Source: Siphonodentalium dalli (Eukaryota; Mollusca; Scaphopoda; Gadilida; Siphonodentaliidae). From it: a stretch of 64,000 nt of DNA. A program made the position numbers and the translations under genes. Positions 11,641-21,378 of the stretch are shown here, one piece after another. A model generated the notes under the pieces. That model worked only from the letters and a program-made list of their open reading frames with translations. It was not told the origin of the DNA and did not search any database. Position 1 is the first letter of the stretch, and each line of letters opens with the position of its first letter. The stretch lies in the NCBI GenBank assembly GCA_032622095.1, contig CP136063.1, positions 65,609,897 through 65,673,896 on the forward strand, written 5' to 3'.

Positions 11641-12140
11641 AACTAAGGTCGCTTTGCGTGGTAAAAATGAAAAGTAAAAGTGAAAATTAGGAGAATCCTA
11701 TTTAAAATGAAAGTACAATTTTTGGGAAATCCGCGGCAGATTAAGAGAATCTATACTATTGAAAGTGAATGTACGATTCTATCAGATTTCGCGACTGCTC
11801 GTTTTCGTGATCATATCTTATGTAGGGCCTATATGACCACGAAAACGAGTCGAGTCACGATGCATGCATCGGTACAAACACATTAAGAGTGCACTTGGTG
11901 CAAATCAAACGGCGATAAATATTCTCGTGTGCCAGAAGGACTCCCTTAAAGTTGTGAATAAGATGAATATTTATTAGATGTTATTTAACAAGTCAATCAA
12001 ATAATATTATTCATTAGTTAGCGCCTATATTAGCGCTAACTAATGAATAATATTTTATATTATAATTATATTATAATTTATATTTATGGCTAATAATATG
12101 ATCTTGGTGGCGTTACCATTTCTGACTATGGTTTTCTTGT
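11015..12140. mobile_element. Long-TIR (foldback-type) element with ~230-bp arms
   Basis: The left arm (11015-11242, beginning ACAAGAAAACCATAGTCAG) is reverse-complementary to the right arm (11900-12140). Each arm contains a further near-perfect palindrome, ATTCATTAGTTAGCGCTAAT and its complement (about 11088-11141 and 12005-12055). The interior has a (TA)n(TG)n tract at 11570-11640 and a small inverted repeat around ACTCGTTTTCGTG (about 11796-11856). No transposase frame is visible; the 68-codon ORF at 11680 has no domain. An arm fragment also lies at 2494. Confidence 0.7.
11566..11640. repeat. (TA)n(TG)n microsatellite
   Basis: About 25 TA dinucleotides followed by about 10 TG dinucleotides, inside the loop of the long-TIR element. 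Confidence 0.9.
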
Positions 12141-12271
12141 CTAATATGTTGTGCCAGCAATTCACATTTGAGGGGCGGTAAAAAAAAAAAATTAACTTCA
12201 ATGCGGAGTGTGGACACATTTGATAGTTCTGAGGTTAGTCCACTTGACAGTCTCATCATTTATCAACCATT

Positions 12272-12661
12272 TTAACCCTTTACCCAACAGAAGGGCCCTG
12301 TGCCAATGCATTCTCTTATATATGCGAGTCGACCATAGGTCGCCTCGCATATATAAGAGAATGCATTGGCTTAACACATTAAAAATTATAAAATTGTTAA
12401 AGAATGTAAGAAAAAATGGTAAAAAGTGTTAAAAAAAGATTTTTTTTAGGCCAATGCATTCTCTTATATATGCGAGGCGACCTATGGTCGACTCGCATAT
12501 ATAAGAGAATGCATTGGCACAGGGCATAACTGTAACTATCACAATGTGGTCAAGGAGCCGGTTCCAATGATATCCATATTTGTATGGTTTTATTGAGACA
12601 GACCCAAGATAATTTAGGCTGTTGAAGCTTGTTTTGGCCGGTTTGTTGGGTAAAGGGTTAA
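12272..12661. mobile_element. Twin-hairpin TTAA MITE, copy 1
   Basis: TTAA then CCCTTTACCCAACA at the left and TGTTGGGTAAAGGG then TTAA at the right. The body holds two 69-bp hairpins (about 12301-12371 and 12449-12518), each starting GCCAATGCATTCTC and ending GAGAATGCATTGGC. A single mismatched pair (GAGTCGAC against GAGGCGAC) lets them be oriented, and the second hairpin is the exact reverse complement of the first. About 75 bp of AT-rich sequence lies between. TTAA sites and CCCTTT ends fit a piggyBac-like family. Non-autonomous. Other copies: 40398, 48702, 59408 and a partial one at 53347. Confidence 0.85.
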
Positions 12662-13040
12662 AGATGGAGTCATGAAATATAACAACCTCCGGGACCGGAC
12701 GTCGGTTGATATCAGGCGTTTTATTCAGTCTTCCAGTTTCGTCAACTATCGATATCACTATTAGCGGGCGAATTCACTCCTTTAATATTCTCCATCATGT
12801 TTTGAAGCCTGCTGACCTCTTTCTTTAGATACATGATTTGTTGCTGCTTATATTTCATAAGACTGTCATGTTCTGTGTCATCAAGGGTTTTCATTTGTTT
12901 TCTCAAGGAATTAACTTCTCCCATATACCGTTCATTTTCTTGTGTTTTCATTAGCAACTGTCTATCCATTTTAATAGCTGATTCAGCAAGCGATGCTATT
13001 TGTGATTTCAGGGAATGTACTTTCCCCTTAAATGTATTGA

Positions 13041-13216
13041 ATCCGATCAGAGGGTCCTATATTCCTATTTCTTTGGCTTTGGGAGTCAAAAATAATACAT
13101 TTCAAAAATCGATATCTAATCACTCTGAGCTTTGGTAGGTGGGTTCCTCGACTCGAATCAAATATGTTTTACTCCCAAAGCCAAAGCAATAGTAATATAG
13201 GACCCTCTGATCGGAT
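13041..13216. mobile_element. Foldback MITE with 3-bp TGA target duplication
   Basis: Arms ATCCGATCAGAGGGTCCTAT... and the reverse complement at the right end enclose a loop of about 60 bp. TGA lies on both sides (13038-13040 and 13217-13219). The duplication is supported independently because removing the element plus one TGA restores the coiled-coil reading frame. A 3-bp duplication would be compatible with a Harbinger-like element, but that is inference. Confidence 0.7.
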
Positions 13217-13225
13217 TGAGCACCT

Positions 13226-14228
13226 TTAAAGGGGTACTGTACCAAAGATGTTGTTGTTGGTTTCTATAATCCCCGAGTCGGAGAATAAGGTAACGTCTTT
13301 TCCATTCTTTGAAAGTCTGTTGAGTACGAAGTAGTGTTACGGATGGAAAATTTACCGGAATGCAAAAATACAAATTGTCGTTGTCGAGTAATTTTTGTAC
13401 AGTTTTCAACCAAATGAATCAAATAAAAATTATATTATATGCATAGTAGTCCCATATACTAATCCAGTATCCCTCAATTATAATTTGATTACGTTTTGTA
13501 CACGGAAATTCGTATTTTAATTTACGCCATTGTATGGCTCCAGCCATAAATTTAATTTGTATTAAATTATTAACTTTTAAATTATTAAATTTTAAGATAG
13601 CCTATTAACCTGAGCGTTTACAGAATATATCTTCGACTCAAATTACTTATGTTGCTATATATATTTTCCTCTCTATCTTTCTATGTACGATGACAGTACT
13701 TGGCCAGCTGCATATATTGTCACTGCTGCCTGTATTTAGGGATTAATACCATCTTTCGGTCATGGACATGCCAGTCTAAAGCCGGCCATACATGGCAGCA
13801 GTGTGTATATGCAGGTGGCGAAGAGCTGTTGGTTCTATTACTAGTATCTATTAAGCAACACGACAGTCCTGTTGAGGGAGGAGGGTGGGATAGGACGGGT
13901 TGATTTTTCATGTTTGTATATATATATATATAAAGGTACGAGTATCTATTTAGTAGTCATTACTAAGCTAGGTTTATTCACTATCTTGTCCCTCTACAGA
14001 ACTGTCAAGCTGCATTCTTGTTATATTTATATATCTATACTTGTTATATTTATACTATATGAATGTCACACTCTGTTTTACTCTTTTGTATATATGCTTA
14101 TGCTCATATGTCTGCAAATTTTACATCTTTTAGCCATTAAAAAATTATCTATCTATCTATCTGGTATCGATAATAGATCGTTGTTATCACCGGAAATTTA
14201 TTGAAAATGGCGTACAGTACCCCTTTAA
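13226..14228. mobile_element. TTAA-flanked element with AGGGGTACTGTAC ends
   Basis: TTAA (13226-13229) then AGGGGTACTGTAC at the left; GTACAGTACCCCT then TTAA (14225-14228) at the right. The 13-bp terminal repeat is perfect. The interior contains (TA)n and (ATCT)n microsatellites and no transposase frame. It is inserted in the coiled-coil sequence, and removal with one TTAA rejoins the frame. piggyBac-like by target site and size of ends. Confidence 0.75.
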
Positions 14229-14890
14229 TCCCTTCATTTTTTTAATTATCATTTGTAACCGTCCATTATCTTGAGTTTTCATCTGTAACTGAGACTTCAG
14301 GAATTCGTTGTTGCACAATAGTTGATCATTTGCAAAATGTAATAAGTATTTATTGTTCGTAATTGTGTTTTCCTCATTTCTAACTCCTGTCTGAGCTGCT
14401 CAATTTCTTCCAATTTCCCGAGTTCAAACTGTCTTGACTGTTATTTTTCAGCATACATGTAACAGTGCTCAATTTTTGTCCCAAAGACTCCAAAGAATGT
14501 GCTAACTTAGATATAACATCATTCTGTTTAATTTCGCATAACAATTTTTCGAAAACATTCAATTGTTAATGTATTCTTCAAAGCTTTTGTCATTCTGCTT
14601 ATCTTCACTCTTGTCGGCGCAGTCCTGATCAGACAAGGTACCTGTATCTATTTTCTGCTTAACTACGTTATCTTCAACTCCTATTGTTACTTGTTCCTGC
14701 ATCAGCAATTCAGGTTCGTGAATATCCTTATCTTTGGTAGGGTTGTGCACTGTATCATTTGCCTTCTCGCATGCTTCCATTTCAGACATTTGGACTGGTT
14801 CCTTAAACTCACAGGAAAGTGAATTCACCAAATTTAGTGTATCTTGAAATTCGGCTTTACACCATATTTTATAACTATTCCCCTGAGTCG

Positions 14891-15758
14891 TTATCTCGTG
14901 GGAATCCGGATACAGAATCCGAAGCCGATTACGGGGGCGGGGCTAATTCCCGATTCTAGGTCAGATTTTGAAATCCACGTGGTCCCCGAAACTATGTTAA
15001 TGTGCTCCCAGCGTCAAACATGTATTTGACACAAGTATCATTTGTATCTTATATTTATAAAGTTCACGTTTGTTGTGAAAGTCATGCTTTTCTTCTATGT
15101 GTATATACACGGCACATAATTTGCTGCCAATCCGACTTAATCGCATCTTTTTTTTTCAAGTTAAACTGAGTTAAAGTTAATAAAGTGTGTTTATTGATGA
15201 GGGCAAGCATTTAATTCTAATAGCTTTAGGCCTCCTGAATCAAATTCCGAAGATGTTGTCAAGAACACACAAAACTTGTCAGTTGTGCAAGGACGTGACG
15301 ACAGTGGTTGGTTGGGTGTCTCGAGCCCCCCCCCCCCCCCTGAACTTTGGTACAATTTGCTTAGCTGCGCAGTCATTCATACGTGAGGAAAATCAGGATT
15401 ATTTTGACTAATTGTTTCAAATAATAATACGTACAAGCCAGCAAACGCAACAAACAAACCCGATTTTAAACAAATACATATACAAACTTATGACTAACTC
15501 CCGAGAGGGGGTGACCGGTGATCTGTATATATGTTCAACTTGTTTTGATAGTCGATCATGTTGCTTTGCCATTACTAATTATTTATTTTTTCAGTGTAAT
15601 AACATATGGGAGAGGGGGTACCCTTAAGTGAGTCAGCACTTGTCCTCCAATCCCATTGTATGTATAAACAAATGTATGTGTTATATATCATGTGTTATCT
15701 AAATTTGACAAATGTTTGAAATAAATATGTTTAAACTAAACTTTGGTACATTTCCAGC
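14891..15758. other. No gene seen; contains a C15 tract
   Basis: The sequence holds a run of 15 C at 15326-15340. A short motif CTTTGGTACA.TT..CAG.CATT is shared between about 15344 and 15741. No exon or element boundary is convincing. Confidence 0.45.
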
Positions 15759-15982
15759 AGTCATTTGCGAACACATGGGGACCATAATATACATTCATTG
15801 CGGGATAGTTTTTTCCGATATCACGTTTTCCCAAATTCCGGTATAATATGTCAAAGCCGAATCAACGTTAATAACGCGATGTAATGTTTCGAATCAATGA
15901 ATGTTATTGCTATCATAACAGCACCCATGCATATATATGTGCAGGAAATACTCGAGCTATGACACCTCTTATACCTGAGTTG

Positions 15983-16360
15983 AGGAATATTTACCCAAAT
16001 CCAAGATGGCGGTCAAAATGGCCACCAGAAATAAAAAATCGCCGAAAATTGCCGATTTTAACATCAGTGGGCATTATTGTCATGAAAACCCCACACTTGC
16101 TTACTATTGTGAGTTGGGAACACTTAGGCGAAGAACTTTCCTTGTACCATATCCAAATAAAAGTCCCCCAAATCCAAAATGGCGCCCACAATGGCCGACA
16201 GATTTTGAAAAATCACGCAAATTCCCTCATATTCACACCATTGGGCATTATTGTCGAGACAACTCCATTATATTACATTACAATTACATTACATCGCATG
16301 CAAGAAATTGTTATCAAAATCGAAGATGGCGACCGAAATTTGAAAACAAGTCTACATTCC
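15983..16360 (+). repeat. Degenerate ~170-bp tandem units with AAGATGGCGG/AAAATGGC blocks (left arm)
   Basis: CCAAATCCAAGATGGCGGTC, CCAAATCCAAAATGGCGCCC and TCGAAGATGGCGACCG head successive units, each followed by a TGGGCATTATTGTC-type core. The mirrored set lies at about 20755-21140 on the other strand. The long open frames seen across these units (181 and 137 codons) come from the repeats, not from a recognised protein. Confidence 0.55.
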
Positions 16361-16694
16361 TTTACTTTCTTAGGATGGGCGTTATTGTTTCGTTATTTCT
16401 ATCCACAATTACATGTTGATATGGAATAGTGACATGAAGTATTCATTAGGGTTTGACAATTGATACTCACAGCCAAGATCGCTGCTAAATTGGCGGTTAG
16501 AAACTGAAAAGAAATCGATATTTTCACATATTAATTTCAATTTTTGTCATAATATCGGTATGTATGGACGAAACTGTACATAACGATCCACTAGTTCAAC
16601 TTGAAGGTATCAAAACACATAGCTCGTATCCTTCTGGAAAAATGAAAAACCACAATTAATATCGCGATGTGGCATTTCGAAATCCATTCTCCAC

Positions 16695-16889
16695 TTAGCG
16701 CCGATAATGGCCGTAAGCGTAGGTGCGCCGAATAGTTATATCAGAACAATTACCTGATAACAGATTCTGATTTGCCACGTCACGTCCATAATTATCTGGA
16801 CCAGCTTCCATTTCTTTGTCTGATAAATCTATGTCGCTCACACCGACAAAGTATTCACCACTTCCTGGGAGTAGGGTCCCTCTAATCAT
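16695..16889 (-). pseudogene. Coding-like exon remnant, mirrored in both foldback arms
   Basis: The open frame has acidic composition, including GVSDIDLSDKEMEAGPDNYG. It is followed by a GT that could serve as a splice donor. The mirrored position in the right arm (about 20268-20340, plus strand) translates to a related but stop-containing peptide (SEID.SDEETETSQDNAE). The shared reading frame in the two arms suggests that the element once carried a protein-coding exon before or after the inversion. Family not recognised; an acidic N-terminus of a transposase is one possibility. Confidence 0.35.
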
Positions 16890-17085
16890 AACGTTTCAAA
16901 CAATTCATTTTCCGGTGTCTAGCTTACGATTTTAAATATTTGCTAAATATGACATGTGTGTGTCATCTTGAACTAGGAATGCAAATGACCAATGAGTATA
17001 CAAACTTACAGAAGGTCATCTCTATGTATGTGTCTCATACCCCATGGGGATAACGACGTGTACACCTGGCGAACCAGTTAGCTAG

Positions 17086-17487
17086 TCACTTCTCAATAGA
17101 TGGTTCGTCAACTCCCAAACTCAACGAACGCATTGGCATATGTGGACAACTTCGACAGTGTTTCGAAGGTTGTAGCTGTCTCATTCCCTTGGACAGATGT
17201 CTATCTGCTAAGGAGAAGACCATAGTGTACAGACTACCCACACTTCTTAACCATGATCCGAAGCAAACTGTGTGACGCCCCGCAGTTGTCTCGATGAATA
17301 TCTCCCAGCAGAGAAGAACAATGCTCGCGGTGCTAGTTTGTGGACATACGCCATGATAGTGGGAATGAAATGGGCCACGGTATACACCACACCTGGTGCA
17401 TGCCATGCGTGTCGGTTTTTTGTTTTGGTGTGGTAAGATTGTATTTCCACATCCGTTTCGAAGCCTTTCTGATTCAACTACGTACAT
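17086..17487 (-). pseudogene. Coding-like remnant in left arm, counterpart at 19659-19853
   Basis: An open frame of 133 codons in the left arm shares a recognisable peptide with an open frame in the right arm (HSHYHGVCPQTSTASIVLLC against SFHYHDTYPQTSTVCIVIIC). Two overlapping frames are open here, so I cannot say which, if either, was translated. No domain recognised. Confidence 0.3.
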
Positions 17488-17783
17488 TTTTGTCTGGATA
17501 ATACTATGCTAGCCTCCCTCAAAACAGTCGGATGGACTAACGGATAATGTCTTTATAGCATGGATGTGTGCATTTTTTGTTATCCTCTCCCAGGGTTAGT
17601 GTCAGTATGAGGGCGGTATTATTCAAGAACATGTCAGGAACGGTGGTGCATTTATTTCACTTTGTATTTAAAGGACAATTTACAGTCTCGATGGCAATGA
17701 CTGTGGACGTTGGAGAACGCGACCGTTTTTATCATATAGCTTTATATATTAACTTTAGAATATAGTAGTTAATGTCTCATGCA

Positions 17784-17938
17784 GGAAAATGGTTGCGATG
17801 GTGGTGTTACCAAGAAATCACTTGGTGTACCAACGTTTGTTGAACTGAATGCAAGAGCTCATCAACGTAACATTCCTCTGGGTGTTCTTCGCGTTGAACA
17901 TTTCACCCTTTTGTTGATGGCATTTGTACTTTCATGAA
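17784..17938 (+). pseudogene. Short coding-like stretch unique to the left side of the foldback
   Basis: The plus strand reads from an AG-preceded GAAAATGG into a peptide containing GVPTFVELNARAHQRNIPL and a hydrophobic end, then stops. It lies in the 775-bp segment that lacks a mirror copy. The composition looks protein-like but no family is recognised. Confidence 0.3.
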
Positions 17939-18219
17939 CCATACCAACCCAGCGTGAGTATGACATATCAACCAACTATCAAAGGTATCGCAGTTAAGAC
18001 TAGTACACCCCAGTCTTGGTGGGGCTTATACAGCAGTGCCAATGGCACACGCCTGGTCCAGTTGTTTAAGAACGGCTTCCAGACGGATGGGAACATACAA
18101 ACGTAGCATACAAGGAAAGCAAAGCCACACATGAGATCCTGTCTGAATCTAAAACATAACAAAATAAGGGGCGGTGCAGTCTATGGCAAGCCAGACCGCT
18201 ATTTAATATTAATTACACT

Positions 18220-18507
18220 TTATTTTACTTAAGTGAAATAAAATGTCCTTTTATTTAACTTAAGTGAAATAACGGTCATTTTTTATTTTACTTAAGTAAA
18301 AAACTATTTTACTTAAGTAAAATTAACCATGTTTTAACTTAAGTAGAATTCTTTTTTACTTAAGTAAAATAAGAAATGACCTTTATTTTACTTAAGTAAA
18401 AAAGAATTCTACTTAAGTAAAATAATGCGTTAATTTTACTTAAGTAAAATAAATGACATCTATCGATGACCGGTAGATGGCGTTTATTTCACTTAAGTGA
18501 AATAAAG
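18220..18507. repeat. Left palindrome array, 10 copies of ATTTYACTTAAGTRAAAT
   Basis: Every unit has exact dyad symmetry around CTTAAG; flanking bases vary between TTTTAC and TTTCAC with compensating change on the other side in most copies. Distances between successive CTTAAG cores, counted by hand, are 31, 32, 21, 26, 21, 32, 21, 27 and 53 bp. Confidence 0.85.
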
Positions 18508-19173
18508 CGCCCACTATGGGAGTAATCTTGCAAACTAATAATTTCTCCCTTGGCACGTACGCCGGGAGTGCTGTTCATGTTCGTGAGAAAGTTAGCTCCC
18601 GTTGTGTATTATAAATGGCGGATTTCTTCCATTTACTAATAATAGGCCTAACGTATTTACATAATTATGGCAGATTCAGTCGATACGACACTGGACTCAA
18701 TTTCCAGGGTTATACGAGAGACTGATAGACTGAAGGGGGTATAGGAGATTTGCATCGCACGGAGATCAGAATACGTACCGCTGTTGTCAAAAAACTTCTA
18801 ACCTGACAACTCGAGGGAACTATAACCAATACATATATTGCACCCAGTGAGATGTAATACGAGAGCACATAGAGACTATAATAAATTCGCCCGCTGCATG
18901 TACCAGCATAATAAGCATCAAACAACGCATCACACATTTTAGCAGTTTTCTCTGATTATAGCTGTACCAGCAGTGGGTGTGGAATGTTTTAAATTTTATT
19001 GCATGATGTCGGTGCTATAAGCTGTCTGTATTGTTTTGAGAGAGAGTGTGAGTTATAGTAAATACGTCTTTAATCTATCTAAGTATTTTACAACTGCCGA
19101 GTGGCTCTGTGGCACACATGTTCTGTATCACCCGTTGGGGGAAATCATTAATAACTCTTAACACCCGGTTGCA

Positions 19174-19645
19174 CTTTATTTTACTTAAGTAAAATAAATG
19201 ACATCTATCTATGACCGGTAGATGGCGTTTATTTCACTTAAGTGAAATAAACCCAAATGTTCATTTATTTTACTTAAGTAAAAAAGAATTTTACTTAAGT
19301 TAAATAAAAACTGTGTTTTATTTCACTTAAGTGAAATTCTTTTTTACTTAAGTAAAATAAAAAAAGGGCGTAACATAATGGTAATTTTATTTCACTTAAG
19401 TAAAATTAGTGTGCGTTTTAATTTTACTTAAGTAAAATAAAACCATGTAGATGGCGCTTTATTCACTTAAGTAAAATAAAGTGTCATTTTATTTTACTTA
19501 AGTAAAATAAAACCATGTAGATGGCGCTTTATTTCACTTAAGTAAAATAAAATGACACTTTATTTTACTTAAGTAAAATAAAATGTCATTTTATTTCACT
19601 TAAGTGAAATAAAGTGTCATTTTATTTTACTTAAGTAAAATTAAT
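19174..19645. repeat. Right palindrome array, 14 copies of ATTTYACTTAAGTRAAAT
   Basis: Same unit as the left array. Core-to-core distances are 53, 36, 21, 32, 21, 48, 32, 39, 31, 40, 31, 31 and 31 bp. GTAGATGGCG spacers precede three of the units. Confidence 0.85.
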
Positions 19646-21378
19646 ATTAAATAGCAGTTTGGCTTGCCATAGCAGTCATGGTCCAATTTCATTTCACTAT
19701 CATGACACATACCCACAAACTAGCACCGTGTGTATTGTTATCATCTGCTTGGATCTGTTCGGTGAGACGATTGCTGGACGTCAACAAGCTTGTTCTTATG
19801 ATCACGTTCAAGGAGTTTGGGTATATTATGCATTATGGTCTTCTACGCCTTAGCAGCAATGCATCCGTCAAATGTCGCGCTTTCAACATTCGAAGCCATA
19901 TACAGAAGTTGTCCGGTACATTAGATGAGTATGTGAATTGATGAACCATATATTGAGAAGTGGCTGTTTGGGAAGATCACCAGGTTGTTATCCCTATTAG
20001 GTCACCACAGCTGACAATACGCAGGTAGATAGGTCCTTCTGAAAGCTAGTATACGCATCGACCGAATACCTTTCTAGTGTATCGCACAAGATGACGCCTA
20101 TACCCCATATGTAGCATCTGAATTATACCATAAGCTATAACACGAATGAAGCTCGCTAAGAATTCCAAGCTTTCGAAACAAACACGTGAGCTGGACACCG
20201 GCATATGTATTGTTGTAACATTCCGATTAGTGGGACCCTTCTACAAAGAAGTGCAGTAAACTGTTGTTGTGAGTGAGATAGATTAATCTGACGAAGAGAC
20301 GGAAACGAGTCAAGATAATGCTGAATGTGGCAATTCAGAATAAACTCAGGTACTGTTGTTTTGATTTTTGGAAATCATAATATGACTATTCGGCGCACCT
20401 ATATACGGTTACGGCCAGTATGAGCCCTTAGTTGAGAATGGATTTTTAAATGCCGCATCGCGATTGTAGGTTTTCATCCTTCCAAAAGGCTACGACTTAC
20501 GTTGGAACTAATAGATGGCTTATATTATGTACCGTTTCGTGTAAACAAATCGATATTATGACAAAAAGTTGAAATTAGTATGTGGTAATATCGGCTTCTT
20601 TGCAATTTCTGGCCGCCAGTTTGGCAGCCATATTGACTGTGAGTATCACTTGCCAAACCCTAATTAATAATTCATACATATCAACATATAATGGTGGGTA
20701 GAAATCGCGAAACAATAACGCCCATCCTAAGAAAGTAAAGGAATGTAGGCGTGTTTTCAAATTTCGGTCGCCATTTTGGTCACCATCTTCGATTTGGAAA
20801 ACCATTTCTTGCATGAGATGAAAGGTACGGTAATTACTTCACCTCAGTATTTCCCACTCAACTGTAAGCATCCCCGGAGTTGTCTCGACAATAATGCCCT
20901 ATGATGTGAATATGAGGGAATTTCGGTGATTTTTCAAAAGCTGTCCGCCATTGTGGGCGCCATTTTGGATTTGGGGGACTTTTATTTGGATATTGTACAA
21001 GGACAGTTCTTCGCCTAAATGTTCCCAACTTACAATAATAAGCAGGTGTGGAGTTGTCATGACAATAATACTCACTGATGTTAAAATCAGCGATTTTTCT
21101 ATTTCTGGTGGCCATTTTGGCCGCCATCTTGGATTTGGGTAAATATTCCTCAACTCAGGTATAAGAGGAATCCTAGCTCGAGTATATCCTGCACATATAT
21201 ATGCATGGGTGCTGTTATCATAGCAATAACATTAATTGATTCTAAACATTACATCGCGTTATTAACGTACGTAGATTCGGCTTTGACCTATTATACCGGC
21301 ATTTGGGAAAACGTGATATCGGATAAAATTATCCCGCAATTAATGTATATTATGGTTCCCATGTGTTCGCCAATGACT

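Larger units (their letters stand above)
12742..14890 (-). pseudogene. Coiled-coil protein pseudogene, split by two MITEs
   Basis: The minus strand carries coding-like sequence from about 14890 down to a stop at 12742. The upstream part (14831-14559) encodes an acidic, Ser/Glu-rich stretch. The next part (14562 to about 14230) is heptad-rich with motifs such as LEEIEQLRQELEMRKTQ and NDQLLCNNEFLKSQLQ, but these lie in different frames, so two or three frameshifts have accumulated. The last part (about 13037-12742) continues with SLKSQIASLAESAIKMDRQ and ends SPANSDIDS. Two MITEs (13226-14228 and 13041-13216) interrupt the frame. Taking out each together with one copy of its target duplication joins KMKGLK to VLNTFKGK in frame. 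Predicted fully helical coiled coil; family not recognised. The frameshifts argue for a pseudogene, though single-base assembly errors could account for some. Confidence 0.6.
18181..19672. mobile_element. Palindrome-array element: TIRs carrying arrays of an 18-bp ACTTAAGT palindrome
   Basis: The ends are CTATGGCAAGCCAGACCGCT and its imperfect complement (AGCAGTTTGGCTTGCCATAG), flanked by CAGT on both sides (18177-18180, 19673-19676), a possible 4-bp target duplication. Just inside each end is TTTAATATTAAT and then an array of ATTTYACTTAAGTRAAAT palindromes: 10 copies at 18220-18507 and 14 at 19174-19645. A central spacer of about 665 bp has no recognised gene. The arrays also contain GTAGATGGCG spacers four times. 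I know no named element with this plan. Non-autonomous in appearance. Confidence 0.65.
15759..21378. mobile_element. Giant foldback structure, ~5.6 kb, arms ~1.6-1.7 kb
   Basis: The sequence from 15759 (AGTCATTTGCGAACACATGG) to about 17385 is an imperfect reverse complement of 19680-21378 (ending CCATGTGTTCGCCAATGACT). Collinear matches include the TTCCGGTATAAT region, the CGAGCTATGACACC region, repeated CCAAATCCAAGATGGCGG-type blocks, and the segment around GTGCTAGTTTGTGG. Arm identity is moderate, with many indels. The left side has about 775 bp (17390-18165) that the right side lacks. The centre is occupied by a separate palindrome-array element (18181-19672). Coding-like debris occurs in both arms in mirrored positions. 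I could not find a convincing outer target duplication, so the exact ends are uncertain and this could also be an old inverted segmental duplication. Confidence 0.65.

Noticed and set aside
12208-12432. Predicted proteins across MITE hairpins (for example ending CANAFSYICEST)
   Set aside because: The same peptide appears wherever the twin-hairpin MITE occurs and in both orientations; it is hairpin sequence read through, not a gene.
15884-16429. 181- and 137-codon overlapping plus-strand ORFs
   Set aside because: They run through tandem CCAAATCCAAGATGGCGG-type units in a foldback arm, so open length and peptide periodicity come from the repeat.
18220-19645. Bacterial-type operator array or origin iterons
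   Set aside because: The palindromes resemble iterons in layout, but the surrounding sequence is eukaryotic transposon DNA with no replication gene.
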